The translations under genes and the position numbers were made by a program. Shown piece by piece: positions 11,601 through 19,385 of a stretch of 64,000 nt of DNA. Every line of letters begins with the position of its first letter. Position 1 is the first letter of the stretch. Below the pieces are notes generated by a model. It was not told the DNA's origin. It saw only the letters and a program-made list of their open reading frames with translations, and did no database searches. The stretch is from Nocardia sp. NBC_00403 (GTDB lineage Bacteria; Actinomycetota; Actinomycetes; Mycobacteriales; Mycobacteriaceae): positions 2,108,001 through 2,172,000 of the forward strand of contig NZ_CP107939.1 in the NCBI RefSeq assembly GCF_036046055.1, read 5' to 3'.

Positions 11601-14600
11601 GTGCCGGGTGAGCTCACCTTCGGTGCGCTGCTCGCCCGGACCAAAGACGCCGACCTGCAGGCCTTCGCACACGCCGACCTGCCGTTCGAGCGTCTGGTCG
11701 AGCTGCTCAATCCGCCGCGCTCGACCGCGCGGCATCCGCTGTTCCAGGTGGCGCTGTCGTTCCTCGATCTCCCCGACAGCAGCTTCGAGCTACCCGGGCT
11801 CAGCATTCAGACCGTCGATTTCGATATCACCGTCGCGCCGTACGATCTGGTCCTTGCCATCCGAGCGGCAGGTGACTCCGGCGACGGCGTCGGCCTGTAC
11901 GGCGAATTCACCTACGCGCGAGACCTTTTCGACGATGTCACCGTCCGAGTATTCGCCGATCGGTTCACCCGGCTGCTCGCGGCGATCGCCACCGGGCCGC
12001 AGATCCCCGTCGGTGACCTGCCGCTGCTCGACGCCGCCGAAAGCGCGCTGCTGACCGGCCCGCACCGGGATCGGCCGATGGCCACCGGGCTGTTGCCCGA
12101 CCTGCTGACGCGTGCCGTCCACGCCGACCCCGAGGCCATCGCCGTGCGCCACCAGGGCCGCTCGGTGCGCTATCGCGAACTCGACAAATACTCCTCGCGG
12201 TTGGCGCGCGTACTGATCGACCGCGGCGTCGGCCCGGAGAGCCTGGTGGCCCTTGCCTTCCCGCGTTCCTACGACATGGTCGCCATGGTGTGGGCCGTAG
12301 CGAAGGCCGGTGGTGCATACCTGCCGATCGACCCGACCTATCCCGAGGAACTGATTCGGCATATGGTGACCGACTCCGGTGCGATCGTCGGGGTCACCGC
12401 CGCCGCGTACGCCGAGGAGTTGCCTGGTCGCGGGTGGCTGGTGCTCGATGATCCCGGCACCCAAGCGGTGGTAACGGCGTACGCGGCCGATCCGGTCACC
12501 GATCGCCACCGGCTGATGCCATTGCGGCCGCAGCATCCGGCGTATGTCATCTATACCTCCGGATCGACCGGAATCCCCAAGGGCGTCACTGTCACCCACG
12601 CCGGGCTCGGCGGCCTGATCGACTACGCGACAGAGGTGTTCGCGGTCGCGCCGCGGCACCGGTTCCTGCACCTGTGCTCGCCGAGCTTCGACCCGTCGGT
12701 CCTGGAATGGCTGTGCGCCTTCCACACCGGGGCGACCCTGGTAATCGCGCCGCCGACCGTGGTCGCGGGTCAGGAGCTGGCCGAATTACTGCGGACGGAA
12801 CGGGTCACCCACGCGATCTGCACGCCCGCGGTGCTCGGCACGGTCGATCCGACGGGACTGCCGGAGCTCGAATTCCTCTGTGTCGGCGGTGATGTGACCA
12901 CGCCGGAGCTGGTGGAGAAGTGGCAGCCGGGTCGCCGGTATGTCAACGGCTATGGGCCGACCGAGGCGACTGTCGCGGCCTCCTTCGGTGACCTGCACCC
13001 GGGGCGGCGCGTCACGATCGGCAAGCCCGTGCACGGAATGTCGTTGCTGGTGCTGGATTCGCGGTTGCGTCCGGTGCCACCCGGAGTTGCCGGTGAGCTC
13101 TATCTGGCGGGTGCGGCGCTGGCCCGCGGCTATCGCAACCGTGCCGGACTGACGGCGCAACGCTTCGTCGCCGATCCGTGGGGCGGTCCCGGTGCGCGGA
13201 TGTATCGCACCGGGGATGTGGTGCGCTGGTACGCCGAACCAGGGGAGCGGGCGGGCAATGTCGCTGTGCCCTCGGTGGATTGGGAGCTCGACTGGGTCGG
13301 ACGCTCGGACTTCCAGGTGAAGATTCGTGGTTTCCGCATCGAGCTCGGCGAGATCGACGTGGTGTTGGCGAGTCACGACGATGTGGAATTCGCGGTCACC
13401 CTCGGCCGTGATACCCGCAGCGGTGAGAAGATGCTCGTCGCCTATACGCTTGCCGCGCCGGGCCGGACCATCGATACGGCCGAGCTCGCCGAATATGCCG
13501 CGAGCATTCTGCCCGCGCACATGGTGCCCGCGGCGGTCGTCGTGCTCGACGAGCTTCCGCTGACCCCGGTCGGCAAACTCGACCGCGCTGCGCTGCCCGA
13601 GCCCGACCGCGCGCCGCGGCAGTACCTGGCGCCGTCGACCCCGCTGGAGCGGGTCGTTGCGGAGGTGTTCGCCGAGGTGCTCGGCGTCGAGCGCATCGGT
13701 GCGGACGACGATTTCTTCGCACTGGGCGGCAGTTCGCTGGTGGCGACGCGCGCGGCGAGCCGACTGCGCGCCGAGACCGGTGCCGAGGTGCGGGTGCAGT
13801 GGTTCTTCACCGACGCCACCGTCGCGGCGCTGGCTCGCCGGATCGGAGTCTCGGACACCTCCGCCGAGGGTGATGCCGCGTCGAATGTGAACGCCGCGCT
13901 GGAAGTGTTGCTGCCGATTCGCGCGGCAGGCGCGGCCGCGCCACTGTTCTGCATTCATCCGATGGCCGGATTGGCTTGGTGCTATGCAGGTCTCGGGTCG
14001 CACGTGCCGAGGGATCGGCCGATCTTCGGGCTGCAGTCGCCCGCCCTGTCCGAGCCGGGTTACCTGCCGGATGCACTGGACTCGATGGTGCGCCGCTACG
14101 TGACGGAGATCCGCGCGGTGCAACCGGAGGGGCCCTATCACCTGCTCGGCTGGTCCCTCGGCGGCACGCTTGCACATGCCGTTGCGGTCGAACTACAGGC
14201 CGAAGGCGCGCAGGTGGCGCTGCTCGCACTACTCGACGGCCGCACCGGCGGCAATATCGCCGACTTCCGCGCCGAGATCCGGGCCGCCTTCGCCGAACTC
14301 GGCATCGACGCCTTCCCCGGCACCGATGACCTGCAGGCGCTCGACGACGCCGCACTGGCCGCCCTGCACGCCGCCATCTCGCCCGAGCTGGCCGTCCTCA
14401 CCACAGAACGGCTCGGCCGGATCTACCGAGCCGCGGTGCGCTCTGTCGAGCTCGCCGTCGACCACCGGCACCGGGTCTTCCGCGGCCGAATGGACTACTT
14501 CACCGCCGCAGGTCACGAGACCGAGCACGCGGCCTGGCAGCCCTACGTCGCCGGCGCCATTGTCGCGCATCCGGTTCCCGCCCGCCACGAGCAGCTGACC

Positions 14601-16604
14601 TCCCCGGAGGCACTCGACATCATCGGTCCACAGCTCGCCGCCCTGCTCGACCGGCAAACTGTCCCGAGCATCGCGATGCCGGAAGTTGGTGTCGCGCCGG
14701 TGTTTACGACGGCGACCGGCATCGAACGGGCCGCCGAGGCCACCGCCGCCCCGGCGGCCGAGGTACCGGACGTTGCCTTCGTGCCGGTAGCTGCGGCAGC
14801 GCCGGGTGCCGACGAAACACCGGTAGCTCCCACACCCGAGGTCGACGTGCCTCGAGTTGTCGTCGCGCCGAGGGGTACGACAGCGTCGAGTGTCGAAGGT
14901 ATGCGGGAGGCGGCTGCCGCAGCCGAGGCCGGGGTGCCGGGCGTTGCGGTTGGGCCGATGGTTTCGACAGCGTCGAGTATCGAAGGAAAGCAGCAGGCGG
15001 CTGCCGCGCCCGAGGTCGGGGTGCGGGGCGTTGCGGTTGGGCCGATGGTTTCGACAGCGTCGAGTATCGAAGGAAAGCAGCAGGCGGCTGCCGCGCCCGA
15101 GGTCGGGGTGCGGGGCGTTGCGGTTGGGCCGATGGCTTCGACAGCGTCGAGTATTGAAGGTATGCGGGAGGCGGCTGCCGCAGCCGAGGCCGGGGTCTCC
15201 GCTTTCACTGTGGTGCCGAGGGTTACCGCAATGCCGAACGTCGAACCACTCGCCGACGCCACGCCCCACGGTGTGGCTCCGGAAGCCGTGCGGCAGTCAC
15301 CACGACTGGGGGAACCCCATGACGATGCAGCGGGTCCGCTGCCGTTGACGCCGAATGCTGTGCGTTTGCTGGAGGCCGGTGTCGAGGTGCGGGCGATCGT
15401 GATCGAGGTGCCGTCGAATTGTTCGGCCGAAGCTGTGCAGTCGGCTGTCGATACCGTGCTCGAACAGCATCCGATGCTGTGGGTCCGGTTGCGTCGTGAC
15501 GAGCGCTCCGGTGCACCGGTGTTCGAGATCCCGGCCGCGGACCGGCGGCTCGACGAGGCCTTCCTGCAATTGGATGCGACGAGCACGGAGACCGCGCCAC
15601 CGCTGGATGATGTGGTGCGCGAGGTGGCCACCGAACTGGATCCCGCGCACGGCCGCAATATCCGCTTCGTCCTGATTCGTGGGCAGCACGACGCGACACT
15701 GGTGGTGGTGGCCAACGGTTTGGTGGTCGACGACGCCTCGTGGCGCACGATCATCGACAAGCTCTCCACCGCATGGTGGCGTGGCAGACACGCCACCCCC
15801 GCAGTGCCGGAATCGGGTCTGCGCGAGCTGCTGCGGGAGTTGTCGCGGCGGTCGGAAGGCCCGGACGTCATCGATGAAATGTCTTGGTGGCAGGACACTT
15901 TGGGGGCGGTGCCCGCGACCCTCAATCCCGTGGGCGACTCACATCCACGATCACGCCGCCGGGTGTCGCTGACCATCACTGCCGAGGGCACCGCGGCCGT
16001 CGCCGTCGCGGCCGCGGCGTATCAGGCCGAGGTCGAGGAGGTCCTGCTGACCGCGGTGGCCCTCGCGCTGGTCACCGCCGCTGGTGAGACCGTCACCCGC
16101 ACCATCGGCCCGGTGATCCGACTGGCCGCCGACGCCCGCTCGGTGACTGAGACCGACACCATTGTCGGCGGGTTCACCACGGACTACCCGCTCCCGCTGT
16201 GGCTGGACGGTGTGGATGTGGCGGACGCGCTCATCGGTGGCCCCGCGGCAGGCGTCGCGATCGGCCAGGTCAGGGAGCTGCGCCGGTCGGCGCCGGGACG
16301 TGGCGTCGGTTATGGCGTGTTGCGTTATCTCAACTCCGATACCGGCGCGCGGCTGCGGGCGCTGCCGCGGGGGCGCTTCGCGCTCAGGTATCGTGATCTG
16401 CGTCCGGCCCGGGTGCACAGCGAGGCGCCGAGCGGTGACCTGTTGCTCGACCTCACCGCCGATGCAACCGCCGAGGGCATGCTGATCCGCTTCGACTACG
16501 CCGCCGACGTGTTCGGCGGTGACGAGGTGAAGACCTTCGCCGAGCATTGGATCCGGGCATTGGGCGGGCTGGCCGAGCACGGCCAGCAGCTGATGGGCAG
16601 GTGA
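5631..16604 (+). CDS. NRPS, A-T-C-A-T-C-A-T-TE plus C-terminal epimerase-like domain
   Basis: Three-module termination subunit of a peptide assembly line, 3657 aa. Approximate residues: A1 24-527, T1 533-606, C1 623-1080 (HHVAADG), A2 1090-1593, T2 1600-1670, C2 1690-2137 (HHIGADG), A3 2150-2657, T3 2664-2740, type I thioesterase 2759-3010 (GWSLGG nucleophile), repeat-rich linker to about 3200, epimerase-like domain 3233-3650. Pocket residues read by eye: A1 D-A-L-F-I-G-G-I-M, A2 D-L-W-H-L-I-L-V-S (partly serine-like), A3 D-P-L-I-C-G-G-V-A; the substrates of A1 and A3 are not assigned. Starting with A-T and no C fits donation from the C domain ending the previous gene. Start: ATG 5631 used; ATG 5649 is an equal alternative and neither has a strong RBS. 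A domain after a thioesterase is unusual. No MbtH-like gene is in view. Confidence 0.95.
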   Translation: MESGARMTRTARVRPTRISRARATTLPQLIAAAVDANPAGTAIVCADATSRSVALSYAELDERSTRLARLLIERGIGPEDLVAVAMPRSLHSVLAVWAVAKTGAGFVPVDPNYPAEWVAHMVGDSGARFGLTVAAVRDDLPDLAEWLVIDTPDAAQLLEEYPADLITYRDRVRPLYVEHPAYVIYTSGSTGKPKGVVVTHAGLARFCDEQRAGYRVTRTARTLHFASPSFDASVLELLLALGGAATMVVVAPTVYGGAELATVLRREAVTHAFVTPAVLASVDPAGLDELAVVIVGGDVCPPELVRRWALPIGSARTREFCNGYGPTETTIMTNISAPLVPGAPVTIGAEIRGVTAHVLNDRLRPVPDRVIGELYLAGAPLARGYHGRPALTAARFVADPFDPAGGRLYRTGDLVRRTPSGELEYLGRNDSQVKIRGFRIELGEIDAVLASHPHVDFAVTVGHRLDSGATVLASYVHAVHGMPIDTGVLAALAEQAMPAHMVPAAITVLDAVPLTSNGKLDRTALPAPVFEVKAFRAPSTPIEEIVAGTVGDVLGVARVGLDDNFFDLGGNSLLATQVTARLDAALNTRLAVRDLFDASTVGALAVLVEHNAGSGRSRPRLVAGERPERMPLSLAQQRYWFLNQFDTATSAVDNIPLAVRLSGALDVVALGAAIGDVLIRHEVLRTTYPSSGDRPHQVIHPVPATPFALVPFDTDEADLVPALIEFALTTFDVTVEVPLAMALFRLSPDEHVVAFVVHHVAADGASMGPLARDLMLAYAARVAGNAPQWLPLSVQYADYALWERAVLGSEDDPESLAAQQIAYWQTTLAGLADQLELPTDRPRPPAQSLRGKSVRFEISPDRHARLHELARAHHASLFMVAHAALAVLLARLSGSADIAVGTPIAGRGERELDDLIGMFVNTLIFRASVGADERFSDLLVDVRERDLEAFANAEVPYERIVEALNPARSTARNPLFQVGLSFQNLAETALELPGLSVGGVEFDLQLAKTDLHISLRDRYAADGTPAEIVAEFGYATDLFDESTVRGFADRFVRVIDAVIADPEVVVGAIDLLAPEESTRILAGWNDTARAVDPAATLVSLLDATVTTSPGAVALVADEPDGRRELTYAELDARVNRLARYLIGRGVGPEDRVALAIRRSADLVVAMYAVAKSGAVYVPVDPDQPADRVDYILDTAGPVCVLTTANDGFVAAAVDSMAIDEVDLSAYADAPVSADERRSVLTAANTAYVIFTSGSTGRPKGVAVSHGAIVNQLLWKADEFGLGAEDAVLLKTAATFDLSVWEFWSAAVCGGRVVIAAPDGHHDQAYLNELMTHESVTTLHVVPSMLDMLLVGRLPGSLRRVLAIGEALPAATAQRFRRRSSAELFNLYGPTEAAVSITNHRVTDTDSVSVSIGAPEWNSRVFVLDARLRPVPVGVSGELYLAGAQLARGYFGRADSTAERFVANPFGSSERMYRTGDLVAWNAAGELEYRGRTDFQLKIRGFRIEPGEIEAALLALPQIAQAAVIALSDPRIGDRLVAYLVAADPGSGADVVVVRAALSAVLPSYLMPSAYVTLDALPLTANGKLDRTALPEPEFETRVFRAASTPIEEIVAGVFAEVLGVERVGADDDFFALGGNSLLATQAAARVGAALDTRVLVRQLFEAPTVAGLAAKVEQHVGTGGRLALVAGTRPERIPLSLAQLRMWFLNQFDTDSAAYNIPVALRLSGELDIAALHLAVRDMVARHEVLRTLYPQTPDGPIQQVLAPHEVPVDLAPVHIAESEVGRQVQHLAAAGFDVSVEVAFRATLFQVDDGEYILVFVAHHIGADGWSMGPLVRDVMLAYSARSAGAAPAWMPLPVQYADYSIWQRALLGTESDADSVISVQAGYWRTALAGLPGELNLPTDRTRPAVRSFAGGTADFVVDAPVYAGLRRLAREHNATMFMVVHAALAVFLARLSGSDDIAIGTAVAGRGEAELDDMIGMFVNTLVLRTQVPGELTFGALLARTKDADLQAFAHADLPFERLVELLNPPRSTARHPLFQVALSFLDLPDSSFELPGLSIQTVDFDITVAPYDLVLAIRAAGDSGDGVGLYGEFTYARDLFDDVTVRVFADRFTRLLAAIATGPQIPVGDLPLLDAAESALLTGPHRDRPMATGLLPDLLTRAVHADPEAIAVRHQGRSVRYRELDKYSSRLARVLIDRGVGPESLVALAFPRSYDMVAMVWAVAKAGGAYLPIDPTYPEELIRHMVTDSGAIVGVTAAAYAEELPGRGWLVLDDPGTQAVVTAYAADPVTDRHRLMPLRPQHPAYVIYTSGSTGIPKGVTVTHAGLGGLIDYATEVFAVAPRHRFLHLCSPSFDPSVLEWLCAFHTGATLVIAPPTVVAGQELAELLRTERVTHAICTPAVLGTVDPTGLPELEFLCVGGDVTTPELVEKWQPGRRYVNGYGPTEATVAASFGDLHPGRRVTIGKPVHGMSLLVLDSRLRPVPPGVAGELYLAGAALARGYRNRAGLTAQRFVADPWGGPGARMYRTGDVVRWYAEPGERAGNVAVPSVDWELDWVGRSDFQVKIRGFRIELGEIDVVLASHDDVEFAVTLGRDTRSGEKMLVAYTLAAPGRTIDTAELAEYAASILPAHMVPAAVVVLDELPLTPVGKLDRAALPEPDRAPRQYLAPSTPLERVVAEVFAEVLGVERIGADDDFFALGGSSLVATRAASRLRAETGAEVRVQWFFTDATVAALARRIGVSDTSAEGDAASNVNAALEVLLPIRAAGAAAPLFCIHPMAGLAWCYAGLGSHVPRDRPIFGLQSPALSEPGYLPDALDSMVRRYVTEIRAVQPEGPYHLLGWSLGGTLAHAVAVELQAEGAQVALLALLDGRTGGNIADFRAEIRAAFAELGIDAFPGTDDLQALDDAALAALHAAISPELAVLTTERLGRIYRAAVRSVELAVDHRHRVFRGRMDYFTAAGHETEHAAWQPYVAGAIVAHPVPARHEQLTSPEALDIIGPQLAALLDRQTVPSIAMPEVGVAPVFTTATGIERAAEATAAPAAEVPDVAFVPVAAAAPGADETPVAPTPEVDVPRVVVAPRGTTASSVEGMREAAAAAEAGVPGVAVGPMVSTASSIEGKQQAAAAPEVGVRGVAVGPMVSTASSIEGKQQAAAAPEVGVRGVAVGPMASTASSIEGMREAAAAAEAGVSAFTVVPRVTAMPNVEPLADATPHGVAPEAVRQSPRLGEPHDDAAGPLPLTPNAVRLLEAGVEVRAIVIEVPSNCSAEAVQSAVDTVLEQHPMLWVRLRRDERSGAPVFEIPAADRRLDEAFLQLDATSTETAPPLDDVVREVATELDPAHGRNIRFVLIRGQHDATLVVVANGLVVDDASWRTIIDKLSTAWWRGRHATPAVPESGLRELLRELSRRSEGPDVIDEMSWWQDTLGAVPATLNPVGDSHPRSRRRVSLTITAEGTAAVAVAAAAYQAEVEEVLLTAVALALVTAAGETVTRTIGPVIRLAADARSVTETDTIVGGFTTDYPLPLWLDGVDVADALIGGPAAGVAIGQVRELRRSAPGRGVGYGVLRYLNSDTGARLRALPRGRFALRYRDLRPARVHSEAPSGDLLLDLTADATAEGMLIRFDYAADVFGGDEVKTFAEHWIRALGGLAEHGQQLMGR
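14847..15194 (+). repeat. Four tandem 87-bp repeats encoding a 29-aa linker unit
   Basis: Four in-frame head-to-tail units of exactly 87 bp start at 14847, 14934, 15021 and 15108, with a degenerate fifth after them. Each encodes 29 residues of the type V-x-G-V-A-V-G-P-M-V-S-T-A-S-S-I-E-G, then an alanine-rich helix-like segment and E-x-G. Units 2 and 3 are nearly identical at DNA level; units 1 and 4 share the MREAAAAAEAG ending. The array lies between the thioesterase and the epimerase-like domain, where a flexible low-complexity tether is plausible. Confidence 0.92.
15330..16601 (+). other. Catalytically degenerate epimerization (E) domain after the TE
   Basis: The C-terminal 420 residues carry the fold signatures of NRPS epimerization domains: PLTPN near the start, VGGFTTDYPLPL (E4-like) and GVGYGVLRYL (E5-like). 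The catalytic HHxxxDG motif is replaced by AN-GLVVDD near 15707, so both histidines are lost while the following aspartate and SW remain. With no general-base histidine and no carrier domain next to it, epimerization is not expected. A structural or protein-interaction role, or neutral decay, are the alternatives. Confidence 0.75.
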
Positions 16605-16790
16605 CGCCCGTCTCGGTCGGCGAGGCAGAGGTGGTCGTGATTGGCCAGGTCAGGCATGATGGGGCAACATCGCAGTAACGATGGCCCCTGTTATCACGAC
16701 GACATAGGCCGTATGGTCGGCGTGGTGCCGAGTGCGGATGCCCAGCGGCCAGGGGAAAGCCCAACCATAATCTCGATACGAAGTGAAGGT

Positions 16791-17864
16791 GTGAAATTGA
16801 TCCGTCGACAGACTCGGCGCCGTGGCACGCGTGCCGCCGCGATGATCGCGGCCACCGCAGTTCTCGCGGGCGTCATGTCCGGATTCGGCACATCCACCGC
16901 GACGGCTGACCCGATCATCGAGCAGAAGGCTCTGCTCGCCAACCCGATCGCGGCCGACGGCTCGAAGATCGCGAAGGCCGAGTACAAGGACGCGCGCAGC
17001 ATCCGCCTGACCGTGTTCTCGGCGGCGATGGACAAGAACGTCACCATCGACGTGCAGCGCCCTGCCGATGCGTCGGTGCCGCGGCCGACCCTGTACCTGC
17101 TCAATGGCGCGGGCGGCGGTGAGGACGACGCATCGTGGGTGGCCAAGACCGACGCGCTGAACTTCCTCGCCGACAAGAACGTCAATGTCGTGCAGCCCAT
17201 CGGTGGCAAGTGGAGCTACTACACCGACTGGATCAAGGACGACCCGACGCTGGGCCGCAACAAGTGGAAGACCTTCTTCACCGAGGAGCTGCCGCCGCTG
17301 ATCGACGGCGCGCTGGGCACCAACGGTGTGAATGCCATCGCCGGCCTGTCGACTTCGGGCACCACCGTGCTCGCCCTGCCGATCGCGAAGCCGGGTCTGT
17401 ACAAGGCCGTCGCCGCCTACAGTGGCTGCGCCCAGACCAGTGACCCGGTCGGCTCGGAGTTCGTGAAGCTGACCGTGGAGACCTGGGGCGGCGGCAGCAC
17501 CGACAACATGTGGGGCCCGGAGGGTTCGCCCGATTGGAAGGCCAACGACCCGTATGTGAATGCAGAGGGTCTGCGTGGTCTCGACCTCTACATCTCGACC
17601 GGCAACGGCCTGCCCGGCCAGTACGACCAGCTGAACAACCCCTACGCGCTGCCCGGCTCCTTCGGTCTGGCCAACCAGATCCTCATCGGCGGCGTGATCG
17701 AGGCGGGCACCAACTTCTGCACCCACAACCTCCAGGGCAAGCTGAACCAGCTGGGCATCCCGGCGACCTTCAACTTCCGCAACGGTGGCACCCACTCGTG
17801 GGGCTACTGGAATGACGAACTGCACGCCTCCTGGCCGGTCCTGGCCAAGGGCCTCGGCATCTGA
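16791..17864 (+). CDS. Secreted antigen 85-family mycolyltransferase/esterase
   Basis: Predicted exported alpha/beta-hydrolase of the antigen 85 (Fbp) family, which transfers mycolic acids between trehalose and arabinogalactan in the outer envelope of mycolate-containing actinobacteria. The start is taken as GTG 16791, which gives 357 aa and a classical signal peptide: basic VKLIRRQTRRRGTR, hydrophobic AAMIAATAVLAGV, then ATA-DP as a likely cleavage site. Longer readings from 16641 or 16713 bury the signal. The nucleophile is in GLSTSG (family GLSxSG); GTHSWGYW near the C-terminus matches the catalytic histidine region. It lies 186 bp downstream of the NRPS and ends in a strong terminator, so it may be transcribed alone. 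Which paralogue it is cannot be told by eye. Confidence 0.88.
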   Translation: MKLIRRQTRRRGTRAAAMIAATAVLAGVMSGFGTSTATADPIIEQKALLANPIAADGSKIAKAEYKDARSIRLTVFSAAMDKNVTIDVQRPADASVPRPTLYLLNGAGGGEDDASWVAKTDALNFLADKNVNVVQPIGGKWSYYTDWIKDDPTLGRNKWKTFFTEELPPLIDGALGTNGVNAIAGLSTSGTTVLALPIAKPGLYKAVAAYSGCAQTSDPVGSEFVKLTVETWGGGSTDNMWGPEGSPDWKANDPYVNAEGLRGLDLYISTGNGLPGQYDQLNNPYALPGSFGLANQILIGGVIEAGTNFCTHNLQGKLNQLGIPATFNFRNGGTHSWGYWNDELHASWPVLAKGLGI

Positions 17865-17894
17865 TTCCACCGCGCCGGCGGACCTGATCGAACC

Positions 17895-17936
17895 CGACCG
17901 CCTTGATTGTGTGAACCAACACAATCAAGGCGGTCG
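17895..17936 (+). terminator. Perfect 18-bp stem terminator after Ag85-family gene
   Basis: An 18-bp perfect inverted repeat (17895-17912 with 17919-17936) with a six-base loop lies 30 bp after the Ag85-family stop codon. The stem is mixed GC/AT and is followed by only a short T run (TTCC), as is common for actinobacterial terminators. Confidence 0.85.
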
Positions 17937-18351
17937 TTCCATATTCCACAGGTTGCGCAATGGCTGATTTCGCAGGTACCTGGGTAACTCCATGTACTCA
18001 CATCGAATCAGCGTGCGATGGGTGTCGTTGTCAAGAGTTGGCAGCGTTGGGTGTTGCTGGTTCAGAGAGCCTCTGAGCTGCGGATACATTGAAATTCTGC
18101 CCAGTTCTGGCTGTGATATCGATTACTGGCGTTGGCGTGCGCGGGTGTCGTTGGTTGACGTCGGCCATTAAATGGCGGGTTTGATGACGAACCTCGACGG
18201 CCGGCCATCAGCCGTACCGGCACGAGCGATCGGACACATGCGACCGCCAGCCATGGATGGCGGTTCCCAGTTACTGTTGGCGGCTTGCCTTCGGCCGAGA
18301 CTGCGTCGATCGTCTGATCTCTGGTGCGTGGTGGAGGCTCGTCCGGCCCGG

Positions 18352-18555
18352 TTGCCGCAGGGTGCACTACATGGACTGGTGGAGGACTTCCTGGCCGGGC
18401 ATCCCGGAGAATCGTTCGACCCCAGCGCAATTGGGAAAGGTTTGAACCGTTCCAGCGGTGCTGTGGCGAATGCGTTTGTGCGGTCGACCGAGCGTGGGGT
18501 GGCGGTGCAGACCTGCGATGCCCCGCGCCGATACCGGGCAGTCGAGCAGGACTGA
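18352..18555 (+). pseudogene. Winged-helix-like fragment
   Basis: The last 67 residues of a 127-aa frame look like a small actinobacterial DNA-binding domain: LPQGALHGLVEDFL, a segment like GESFDPSAIGKGL-RSSGAVANAF, and a basic strand ending RRYRA. The family is recalled from plasmid- or phage-linked helix-turn-helix proteins but cannot be named with certainty. The 60 residues before it in the same frame (start 18172) look random, so this is called a remnant rather than a gene. An intact short protein is the alternative. Confidence 0.35.
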
Positions 18556-18742
18556 CAGCATCTGCGGTGCCGGGGCGTAGATGCTCCGGCACCGTTGCTG
18601 TGTCGGCGTCGTGGTCATGTTCACTGCGGGCGCATCGGGTGACCGCTTCGGCCATCGGACCATGCTCGCAACGGGGCCCGGTTCCCGGACGCGGTCGGTG
18701 GCCTTCGCCATTTCCGCGGGCCCAGCTTCGGGGAGATGATGG

Positions 18743-18898
18743 ATGCCCCTGATCGCCGGTGAACGGAACCCGAAAGTACTGGCGCAGATGGCGCGGTCGC
18801 GGATGCGCACCGAGATCGGCCAACTCGAGGAGGCGTTCAACGGGCAAGACAAGAGCCATGGTGGCCGTTCCATCGGGTGGGCTGCGCTACTACCGTGA
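18743..18898 (+). pseudogene. IS110-family transposase fragment
   Basis: Reading from ATG 18743 gives MPLIAGERNPKVLAQMARS followed by RMRTEIGQLEEAF, which resembles the conserved middle of IS110-type (DEDD) transposases (typically AGERDPxxLAxLARGRMRxK). An in-frame stop lies just upstream and the frame ends at 18898, so only about 50 residues survive of an enzyme of roughly 400. No terminal repeats were found. Confidence 0.5.
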
Positions 18899-18984
18899 GC
18901 GCGGAATCCGTGGCGAGGCTGCTGACCGTCGGGACACGCCGGGCGGCGAGTCGCCCGACAGTCAGCGCTCCGCGAGCGAGCGGA

Positions 18985-19356
18985 TCACACCTCCAGGTCC
19001 CCCTCGATGCCCCTGAGGCGGTGCCGGGCCAGCGCGAGGTTCGCCCGGCCCCGGTCCAGGGCGAGGTAGAGGAACAGGCCTTGGGACTTACGGCCGGTCA
19101 TCGGTCGGATGATGTGGTATTGGCCCGACAACGTGATGAGGATGTCCTCGATGGCCTCGTTGAGCCCCAGCTGCTCCATGGTGCGCAGCTTGGCGCGCAC
19201 CACCTCGGTGTTGCCCGCGGCGGCGACCTGAAGGTCCAGGTCCTTGGAGCTGCCGAGCATCCCGAGCGCCATGCCGCTGTCGTAGTCGACGACGGCGGCT
19301 CCGATCGCGCCGTCGATCACCATCATCTCTTTCAGCGCCAGATCCATATCGGACAT
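18985..19356 (-). CDS. Roadblock/LC7-domain protein
   Basis: 123-aa single-domain protein of the roadblock/LC7 fold, small dimeric modules that in bacteria bind or regulate Ras-like GTPases (MglB type). Typical features are MSDMDLALKEMMVIDGAIG as helix 1, VVDYDSGMALGM as the central strand pair and ILITLSGQYHIIRP in the sheet. Last gene of the four-gene minus-strand operon, 29 bp after the previous stop. ATG 19356 is preceded by GAAAGG at good spacing; ATG 19347 is a weaker alternative. No GTPase gene is adjacent, so the partner is unknown. It is the most divergent of the three roadblock paralogues here. Confidence 0.85.
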   Translation of the reverse strand: MSDMDLALKEMMVIDGAIGAAVVDYDSGMALGMLGSSKDLDLQVAAAGNTEVVRAKLRTMEQLGLNEAIEDILITLSGQYHIIRPMTGRKSQGLFLYLALDRGRANLALARHRLRGIEGDLEV

Positions 19357-19385
19357 ATCTGTACCTTTCGATCGGTGTTCGTTGC

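Larger units (their letters stand above)
17941..18984. other. Gene-poor debris region
   Basis: About 1 kb between the Ag85 terminator and the roadblock operon has no convincing intact gene. ORFs here are short, overlap on both strands and show no family resemblance except two fragments listed separately: a winged-helix-like tail at 18352-18555 and an IS110-type transposase piece at 18743-18898. The region looks like an old integration scar. Confidence 0.6.
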
